From positions 1 to 20,519 of the IMG/VR virus record IMGVR_UViG_3300032238_000182: 20,519 nt of DNA. The stretch is one strand, 5' to 3'. Positions 14,935 through 20,519 of the stretch are shown in pieces (positions within the stretch are counted from its first letter, which is position 1; each line of letters begins with the position of its first letter). The notes beneath the pieces were generated by a model that did not search any database, was not told the DNA's origin, and saw nothing but the letters and a program-made list of their open reading frames with translations. The stretch is from a virus. A program made the position numbers and the translations under genes.

Positions 14935-15888
14935 ATGAGTAATTTAAAAAAATACGATTTTACTTTTAACTTATCAGGGTTACAAGATTATACAGAACAA
15001 AAAACATCTACCTTGATTAGTGAAACAGTTTTAACAGGAGATTTTGCGCAACAAGTTGTTGTTGTGCCTAATGTGAAGGGCGTTCAAGAATTGAATGTGT
15101 TGTCTTCACACTTACAAGAATTAGATGGTGGTTGTGGTTGGAACCCAGCGAATAGCGGTCAAACTACAACATTCACACAAAAATCAATTACATCTGTAAA
15201 GAAGCAGTATCAAGAGAGTTTGTGTGTAGACCAATTAGAAGGTTACTGGTATCAAACTTTATTGAAGCCAGGTCAATACTACGATAGTCCTAATGATATT
15301 CCATTTGCGGAATATTTGGTGAACTACAAAGTAGAACAAGTTAAAGAAGCAATTGAATTAATGTTATTCTCTGCGACAGAAGGTTCAACAGGATTTGATG
15401 GTTTCATCGCTTTAACAGGTGCGGACTACACAGGAGCAACTGGTAATGTAACAATCGTTCCAGCGGCGTCAGGTCATACAGCAGCGAACATCGGTGATAG
15501 TATTGATTTGATGTTGGCAGAAGCACCAGATTATTTAGCGGCAGCAAAAAATGGTGCCATCTTTATGAGTTGGTCTAATTTCCGTAACTATACAGTTTGG
15601 GTGAGAAACAAAAACTTTTTCTACTTACAAACTCCTGGTGACGGTCAAGCAAAAATCTTACATCCGGGTTCTAATTTTGAAGTAATTCCAGTTCACGGTT
15701 TAACGGGGTCTAATCGTATCTTCATCGGTAAGAAAGATAATTTCTTTATTGGAACAGATTTAGTTAGTGACTACTCACAATTCAAAATGTGGTATAGTTT
15801 AGACAATCAAGAGACAAGAATGAAATGTCAGTTCCGTATTGGAGCACAAACAGGTGTAGACCAAATTATATCAAACGGTTTAGCGTAA
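14935..15888 (+). CDS. Major capsid protein (HK97 fold)
   Basis: 317 residues. The pattern is that of HK97-fold capsid proteins of this phage group: an N-terminal arm; a spine-helix region (PFAEYLVNYKVEQVKEAIEL, about 124-143); a central GATGNVTIVPAAS loop region; and the C-terminal part IFIGKKDNFFIGTDL ... FKMWYSLDNQETRMKCQFR, resembling the P-domain end strands. It probably self-assembles with the scaffold into the icosahedral shell. Context is strong: protease and scaffold genes upstream, the most A-rich leader of the window, and an intrinsic terminator 14 bases after the stop, all signs of very high expression. No delta-domain propeptide is obvious, which agrees with a separate scaffold. 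Fold assignment is by pattern and context, not by structure. Confidence 0.85.
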   Translation: MSNLKKYDFTFNLSGLQDYTEQKTSTLISETVLTGDFAQQVVVVPNVKGVQELNVLSSHLQELDGGCGWNPANSGQTTTFTQKSITSVKKQYQESLCVDQLEGYWYQTLLKPGQYYDSPNDIPFAEYLVNYKVEQVKEAIELMLFSATEGSTGFDGFIALTGADYTGATGNVTIVPAASGHTAANIGDSIDLMLAEAPDYLAAAKNGAIFMSWSNFRNYTVWVRNKNFFYLQTPGDGQAKILHPGSNFEVIPVHGLTGSNRIFIGKKDNFFIGTDLVSDYSQFKMWYSLDNQETRMKCQFRIGAQTGVDQIISNGLA

Positions 15889-15902
15889 ATATAACTTTAA
15901 TT

Positions 15903-15927
15903 GGGGAGATTAATTTCTCCCCTTTTA
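15903..15927 (+). terminator. Intrinsic terminator after the capsid gene
   Basis: A perfect 7-bp stem GGGGAGA / TCTCCCC (15903-15909 with 15916-15922) closes a 6-base loop TTAATT and is followed by TTTTAAT. The downstream T tract is short (four), so partial read-through to the tail-tube gene is likely. On the other strand there is no T tract, so it acts on rightward transcripts only. Confidence 0.85.
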
Positions 15928-15964
15928 ATAAACAAATAAATAGAAAAAATAAAAATATAAAAAT
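15928..15964 (+). promoter_or_regulatory. A-rich leader of the tail-tube gene
   Basis: Thirty-seven bases, almost all A and T, from the end of the terminator to ATG 15965, without a Shine-Dalgarno sequence. It resembles the capsid-gene leader. A separate promoter would have to lie in or across the terminator; none is evident. Confidence 0.45.
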
Positions 15965-16525
15965 ATGGCTTGTAGTGTAAGTTCAGCGTATGGTTTAGGT
16001 TGTAAAGGTGGTGTTGGTGGTATCCAAACCCTTTATATCTTTTCAGCGCCAATCACAGGTATTACTTACTCTGGTTCAGGAGATACTCAAATCATTACCG
16101 ATATTGCTGGTAGTGGTTCATTAGTAGAGTTTCAATTATACAGAGGTGGTAGTAACTTTACAGAAAATATGGCTGCTGACCCTGCGACGGGAACAGTAGT
16201 ATATACTCAAACAATCACAGCGTTGTTTAGAGATTATAGCGCACAATTAAGAAACCAATTTTCTCTTTTAGCGAAGAGTGGAACGGTTCAAGCGTTAGTA
16301 AGAACGAATAGAAACCAATACATTTTATTCGGTGCTGATTTTAATGGTGGTGACGCAACAGCAATTAACTTGGCGTCAGGAACTGCTTATACAGATAGAC
16401 AAGGTTACGATGTAACTTTGACTTTCTTACAAGCAAATCCTGCCTCATTTGTTAATATCTCTGCCCCAACATCAGCGGGTTTAGACGCAGCTTTAACAGG
16501 TATCACTCCTGTTTTACCAGCGTAA
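15965..16525 (+). CDS. Probable major tail tube protein
   Basis: 186 residues, beta-rich. It begins MACSVSSAYGLGCKGGVGGI, two Cys and a Gly-rich turn, a start I associate with tail-tube proteins of phages infecting Bacteroidota. Central text (TITALFRDYSAQLRNQFSLL) is the usual single helix between strand pairs. The end (VNISAPTSAGLDAALTGI) is a flexible tail. In tubes of this fold the protein forms stacked hexameric rings around the tape measure. It has its own A-rich leader and its own terminator, as expected of an abundant virion component directly after the capsid gene. A second decoration protein is an alternative. Confidence 0.62.
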   Translation: MACSVSSAYGLGCKGGVGGIQTLYIFSAPITGITYSGSGDTQIITDIAGSGSLVEFQLYRGGSNFTENMAADPATGTVVYTQTITALFRDYSAQLRNQFSLLAKSGTVQALVRTNRNQYILFGADFNGGDATAINLASGTAYTDRQGYDVTLTFLQANPASFVNISAPTSAGLDAALTGITPVLPA

Positions 16526-16544
16526 TAAAAAATAAAAACACAAT

Positions 16545-16577
16545 AAGGGTGGAGCGTAAAGTTCCGCCCTTTTTTTT
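16545..16577 (+). terminator. Strong intrinsic terminator after the tail-tube gene
   Basis: An 11-bp stem, AAGGGTGGAGC (16545-16555) with GTTCCGCCCTT (16561-16571), closes a 5-base loop GTAAA. It includes two G-T wobbles and is followed by six further T. This is stronger than the one after the capsid gene. It ends 8 bases before the next ATG (16586), so the following genes depend on read-through or on a promoter that is not evident. Confidence 0.9.
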
Positions 16578-16585
16578 AATTAGAT

Positions 16586-17158
16586 ATGTTACACTTAAAT
16601 ATTAACGCTTTAAACTCTTGTGATGTTACGGTTAGTAATGAAAGTGAATTAACTAATCCTACATACCTGTGGGTCTTAACTAATTTGGAAACAAAAGTTA
16701 AAAAGTATTTTATACCTTATAACGCAACAGTTCCACACGCAGGTAGATATGATACATTTACATTCACATCTTATCCATTACAACCAGAGGTATTAACAGG
16801 TTCAACTTGTAATATACATTTACAACAAGGACAATATAGATATACTATATACGACCAGGTTAGTCAAACTAATCTTGACCCATTACTTTCAAATAGTATG
16901 GTTGAAACAGGATTAGGAAATGTTCCACAAGCGGAGATTTGTTTTACTGAATATACAGACAACAACCCTTTTAGCGAGGCGGTAGTTTATAATGACCCAA
17001 CTTGTTTTATATCCTACATAAGTCCTAATGATGAAACAATAATGGTTGTGTATTACAACCCTGGTATTTGTAGAGACCCAATAAAATGGAACACTGCGAA
17101 TGTTGATTGGCAATACGCGAACTTTAATTGGGAAAATGAATATCCAATTTATAATTAA
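16586..17158 (+). CDS. Structural protein of unknown function (tail-associated family)
   Basis: 190 residues, beta-rich, no signal peptide. Features: an N-terminal strand with CDVTVSNESELTNPTYLWVL; a middle GQYRYTIYDQVSQTNLDP (about 92-109), followed by VETGLGNVPQ; and a Tyr/Asn/Trp-rich end (NVDWQYANFNWENEYPIYN). I recall proteins with this 'yTIYeQ.S..NLDp ... VE.G' pattern next to tail fibre genes in phages from gut and water, with no established function. The start follows the tail-tube terminator by 8 bases without a Shine-Dalgarno sequence. Fourteen bases separate it from the fibre gene, so it is probably a fibre-attachment or accessory tail protein (inference). Confidence 0.55.
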   Translation: MLHLNINALNSCDVTVSNESELTNPTYLWVLTNLETKVKKYFIPYNATVPHAGRYDTFTFTSYPLQPEVLTGSTCNIHLQQGQYRYTIYDQVSQTNLDPLLSNSMVETGLGNVPQAEICFTEYTDNNPFSEAVVYNDPTCFISYISPNDETIMVVYYNPGICRDPIKWNTANVDWQYANFNWENEYPIYN

Positions 17159-17172
17159 AATATACAAGATAG

Positions 17173-20100
17173 ATGAGCACATTATTCGGTAATAATATTT
17201 CACAAACCTATCAAGGGTTAATAAAGTTGGCAGACAGCACAACAGGGGTTACATCAACCACACAATCATTTCAAGATGGTTTGGGTAATAATATCCCTAT
17301 TCAAGTTTCCAACACAACAGTTAATATATCAGGTTCATTTTTAGTGAATGGGAAACCTGTTGAAATTGATACAGGTTCACTTGTGTCTAATGTTAATGGA
17401 TACAATTATCCAACAAAGACAGATAAAATTAAAGTAACTTTCGGTGATGGAACAACCCAATCTTTTGTGGTTGATAATGTTGTAAGTTCATCTTACGCAC
17501 TAACATCATCATTCGCGTTAAATGTGCCAGACAATTTAATTACAACTGGTTCATATGGAACAAGTCAATCAATATCAGGTTCACTTATATTAGATAATGT
17601 TACAGGAAATACATTAATAGTATCAGGTGGTTATATAGATACAGAAATAGGTATGGCTTATCCATCAGCAAAGTTTCAAGGAGGAGTTGAATTATATGAA
17701 ATGATTGATATTAGTGGCAACACATTATCACCATATATTTCATTAGTAGGTGGAGTTAGTGGAGCAACAAATCCAGGTATTAATATTAGTATGGATACTA
17801 CTAATGGTGGTTTTGGTGGAGTTTTAATTAATGACCCAACATTAGGACATACAGTTGGTATGGCTTTGTCTAAATATAATTTAGATGGAGAGCAATTAGG
17901 AGGATTTTATTATGGATTTGGTTCAAGTAATAATACTCCATATGGTCCAGGTTCTAATGATAATTCAATATTATATACAAAACTTAATAGTAATAAATTA
18001 TACATAACAAGAGATACAGATTTAACTGGTTCATTAAAAGTATCAGGTGGAGCAAATATAACAGGTTCGTTAATTGTAAGTGGAAATATTACAGCAAATA
18101 GTGGTTCTTTCAAATATCTACAAACGATATATGAAACAGCGTCAATTATATATTCAAGTGGTTCTAACCAATTAGGTGACGCAAGTAATGATACACAAAC
18201 TTTATGGGGAACAGTTAATTTACCATCTGGGCCATTATCTATTACAGGTTCATTATATGTTTCATCTTCACAACAAAGAGATGTTATTGTTGAAGGTCAA
18301 GTATATATTACAGGTTCAGCAATAGCGTCAGGTTCAGCAACACAACCACGACTTATTATATCAGGAGCAGTAGCGGGAACAACAAACGGTTCAAGAAGCG
18401 GTTCAGTTACAATACTACCATCAAGTATTTCTATTATAAGAGGAGATAGTAATGTATCTTTTACACAAAGTGGATTTGCTGCGTTTGGGACTAATTCAAG
18501 ATTAGCAACCAATTCAACAACAAGTAGTTTATTAAGTTTATTACAACTTGATAATAGTGTAAGTCCATTAGGTAGTGGGTTTCAAATAAATACAACTAAT
18601 ACAGGAACAGTATTTCAAGATTATGATAATCAAACTGGTTTAGATAGTAGTTGGTTAAGTATTGGTGTTAATAAATTAGGAAACCAAAATCCTATTCCAC
18701 AAATGTTAAGAGGTTTAGGAGTTACAGGTTCATTATTAGTAAATGGTTCACCAATAACATCAGGTTCAAGTGGAACATCTGGAACGAGTGGTTCAAGTGG
18801 TTCTAATGGTTCTAATGGTTCGTCAGGAACAAGCGGTAGTAATGGTAGTGATGGTTCAAGTGGAACATCTGGTATAGATGGAACATCAGGAACAAGCGGT
18901 AGTAATGGTAGTAGTGGAACAAGTGGAACATCAGGTTCATCAGGTAGTGATGGAACAAGTGGAACATCAGGTAGTTCAGGTATATCAAACTCATTCTTTA
19001 ACTATCAAGCAAAGACAAACTCACAAGCAGGAGACCCTGGTTCAGGACATATCATTTGGAATAATGTAATACAATCAGGTTCAACACAAATTAATATTAA
19101 TGATTTAGACCAACAAGGAAATAACCTTGATGTATTTTTATCACAATTAAAGAGTGGTTCAAGAATTACTTTTCAAGACAAAGCAAATCAAGGTAACTAT
19201 CAAGTATGGGATATTGGAACATCAGTAGATAATACTACTTATTGGTCTTATCCTGTTACATTAGTTTCATCAACACACGAGTTTAGTAATAACGACCAAA
19301 TATTATTTATCATCACAACAACACCATCAGGAACATCAGGTAGTTCAGGAACGAGTGGTATAGATGGAACATCAGGCACAAGTGGAACATCAGGTTCTAA
19401 TGGTAGTTCAGGAACTGCTGGTTCGTCAGGAACAAGCGGTAGTAATGGAACATCAGGAACATCAGGTTCAAGTGGGTCTAATGGTTCGTCAGGAACATCA
19501 GGTTCTAATGGTAGTTCAGGAACATCAGGTTCTAATGGAACGAGTGGTAGTAATGGTAGTAGTGGAACATCAGGTAGTTCAGGTTCAACAGGAACATCAG
19601 GAACAAGTGGAGTTGGTGTTGGTTTAAATACAAAACAATATTATTTTACAACAACAGGTTGGACGGGAAATAATCCATATACAAGAGATATAGTATTTAA
19701 TATACCTTTTAATGACGACACATATATGATTGATGTTGTTTGGAGGATAGGTGGAATTACTACAACAAACGGAGGTAGAGATTGGAACTATTCAACAGTT
19801 GCTGGAACACAAGTATATTATACAAGTAAAACAGCGTCAGGATTTACATTAAACTTTGGTTCATCTAATAATGTTACATCTGCTGGTAGTGAGGTATGGG
19901 TTCAATTAACCGCTAATGGTGAGTTAGGTGTTCCAGGAACATCAGGAACATCTGGTAGTAATGGTTCATCAGGAACAAGTGGTTCTAATGGAACATCAGG
20001 TTCTAATGGAGCACAAGGTAACCCTGGAACTAATAGTGGATTTGTTTATACATTTTCAACTAATACAGGTTCAACTAATCCAGGTGCTTCTACATTCAAG

Positions 20101-20519
20101 TTTAATAATGTTGCGTCAACAGGAACAACAATAATTTACATTAATCAAAATGACGCAGTTAGTAATGATTTAAACTTATGGTTACAAAGTTTTTCAGGTT
20201 CAACAAGCACTATGAAAGGATATTTACAAATCCTTATACCTGGAAATGGTAACCAATATAATTATCAAGTTACAGGTATTTCAAAAAGTGGAACAACAGG
20301 TAATTTTTATTATTCAGTTAATGTAACATATTCAGGTGGATATGGAATATACGCAGATATTCCTAATATAACAAATTGCCAGTTAAGTTTTATACCAACA
20401 GGTAATATCGGTGCGTCAGGTTCATCAGGAACAAGTGGTTCATCAGGTATATCAGGTTCATCAGGAACAAGTGGTATATCTGGTTCATCAGGAACAAGTG
20501 GTGTTGGAACATCAGGAAC
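17173..20519 (+). CDS. Collagen-like tail fibre (3' partial, runs off the window)
   Basis: The frame is open from ATG 17173 to the last base with no stop: at least 1115 residues. Residues 1-70 (LFGNNISQTYQGLIK, then a TTQSFQDGLGN stretch) fit the virion-attachment start of fibres in this phage type. Residues about 80-530 contain SSYALTSSFAL, repeated 'ITGSLxVSG' strands and LGDASNDTQTLWG (334-346), typical of trimeric beta fibres. Then four Gly-X-Y arrays (531-605, 720-812, 919-954, 1077 to the edge) alternate with globular domains (606-719, 813-918, 955-1076). X and Y are mainly Ser, Thr, Asn and Asp, with almost no Pro. Fibres of this kind form extended trimers that carry receptor-binding knobs. 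The receptor is unknown, the real C terminus is missing, and a chaperone gene may lie beyond the edge. Confidence 0.85.
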   Translation, partial: MSTLFGNNISQTYQGLIKLADSTTGVTSTTQSFQDGLGNNIPIQVSNTTVNISGSFLVNGKPVEIDTGSLVSNVNGYNYPTKTDKIKVTFGDGTTQSFVVDNVVSSSYALTSSFALNVPDNLITTGSYGTSQSISGSLILDNVTGNTLIVSGGYIDTEIGMAYPSAKFQGGVELYEMIDISGNTLSPYISLVGGVSGATNPGINISMDTTNGGFGGVLINDPTLGHTVGMALSKYNLDGEQLGGFYYGFGSSNNTPYGPGSNDNSILYTKLNSNKLYITRDTDLTGSLKVSGGANITGSLIVSGNITANSGSFKYLQTIYETASIIYSSGSNQLGDASNDTQTLWGTVNLPSGPLSITGSLYVSSSQQRDVIVEGQVYITGSAIASGSATQPRLIISGAVAGTTNGSRSGSVTILPSSISIIRGDSNVSFTQSGFAAFGTNSRLATNSTTSSLLSLLQLDNSVSPLGSGFQINTTNTGTVFQDYDNQTGLDSSWLSIGVNKLGNQNPIPQMLRGLGVTGSLLVNGSPITSGSSGTSGTSGSSGSNGSNGSSGTSGSNGSDGSSGTSGIDGTSGTSGSNGSSGTSGTSGSSGSDGTSGTSGSSGISNSFFNYQAKTNSQAGDPGSGHIIWNNVIQSGSTQININDLDQQGNNLDVFLSQLKSGSRITFQDKANQGNYQVWDIGTSVDNTTYWSYPVTLVSSTHEFSNNDQILFIITTTPSGTSGSSGTSGIDGTSGTSGTSGSNGSSGTAGSSGTSGSNGTSGTSGSSGSNGSSGTSGSNGSSGTSGSNGTSGSNGSSGTSGSSGSTGTSGTSGVGVGLNTKQYYFTTTGWTGNNPYTRDIVFNIPFNDDTYMIDVVWRIGGITTTNGGRDWNYSTVAGTQVYYTSKTASGFTLNFGSSNNVTSAGSEVWVQLTANGELGVPGTSGTSGSNGSSGTSGSNGTSGSNGAQGNPGTNSGFVYTFSTNTGSTNPGASTFKFNNVASTGTTIIYINQNDAVSNDLNLWLQSFSGSTSTMKGYLQILIPGNGNQYNYQVTGISKSGTTGNFYYSVNVTYSGGYGIYADIPNITNCQLSFIPTGNIGASGSSGTSGSSGISGSSGTSGISGSSGTSGVGTSG
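18763..18987 (+). repeat. Gly-X-Y array 1 (25 triplets)
   Basis: Seventy-five residues in perfect Gly-X-Y phase, with only Ser, Thr, Asn, Asp and Ile in X and Y and no Pro. DNA is made of 9-base blocks such as GGAACATCA, GGTAGTAAT and GGTTCAAGT. Confidence 0.95.
19330..19608 (+). repeat. Gly-X-Y array 2 (31 triplets)
   Basis: Ninety-three residues in phase, again without Pro. GTS, GSS and GSN dominate. It links the globular domains at residues 606-719 and 813-918. One GTA triplet (coding Gly-Thr-Ala) breaks the Ser/Thr/Asn monotony. Confidence 0.95.
19927..20034 (+). repeat. Gly-X-Y array 3 (12 triplets)
   Basis: Thirty-six residues in phase between the second and third globular domains. 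It contains two Pro (GVP at the start, GNP near the end) and a GAQ, so the ends look more like classical collagen than the middle does. Confidence 0.9.
20401..20519 (+). repeat. Gly-X-Y array 4 (continues past the window)
   Basis: Starts GNI GAS GSS GTS and continues to the last base with one phase slip (GVGTSG). Its end, and whatever domain follows, are not in the window. Confidence 0.9.

Noticed and set aside
18878-20134. Plus-strand frames rich in Glu-His-Gln-Val within the fibre
   Set aside because: They are the shifted frame of the Gly-X-Y repeats (GGA ACA TCA read one base over). The fibre frame is open across the entire region.
18763-20519. CRISPR array
   Set aside because: The repeats are short codon blocks in a continuous coding frame, without constant repeats separated by unique spacers.

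Overview
The window is a contiguous late (virion structure and assembly) region of a tailed double-stranded DNA phage. It is AT-rich, every gene is on the + strand, genes abut or overlap by a few bases, and no stretch over about 80 bases lacks a gene. No integrase, replication, lysis, rRNA or tRNA gene is visible. A Bacteroidota host is inferred: most starts lack a Shine-Dalgarno sequence and sit behind A-rich leaders. Several proteins (tail-tip N-terminal domain, tail-tube candidate, XkdF-type protease, capsid protein) also resemble, from memory, families common in phages of Bacteroidota. No database search was possible.

Layout. 1-714: tail of an HTH-like gene, a small Cys-pair protein and a probable small terminase. 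714-1415: a beta-class DNA methyltransferase (TSPPY) lying between the terminase genes. 1396-2619: large terminase. 2619-5758: four probable tail or connector proteins. 5761-10242: a 1493-residue tail-tip protein whose C-terminal half is six Cys-containing modules joined by Pro-Thr linkers. 10283-12736: tape measure. 12757-15888: head genes (XkdF-type protease with an embedded extra module, scaffold-like protein, major capsid protein). 15965-16525: probable tail tube. 16586-17158: conserved-looking structural protein. 17173 to the right edge: a tail fibre, open with no stop, with at least four Gly-X-Y collagen-like arrays alternating with globular domains. Intrinsic terminators follow the capsid and tail-tube genes only. 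No portal gene was recognised.

How the genes fit together. The terminase pair packages DNA into a prohead built by capsid protein, scaffold and protease. Tape measure, tube, terminator and connector candidates build a long tail of siphovirus or myovirus type. Two different adhesive proteins (PT-linked modular tip protein and collagen-like fibre) would contact the host.

The strongest hidden signal is at the oligonucleotide level. Reading the whole window by eye I found no copy of the palindromes GATC, GTAC, CATG, CTAG, TGCA, ACGT or TCGA, and none of GANTC, CTNAG or TCNGA. Near-identical non-palindromic words such as CATC, GATG, GATA and TATC are abundant. Synonymous codons are chosen by their neighbour so that these sites never form. 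This looks like very broad escape from Type II restriction, in a phage that also carries its own methyltransferase.
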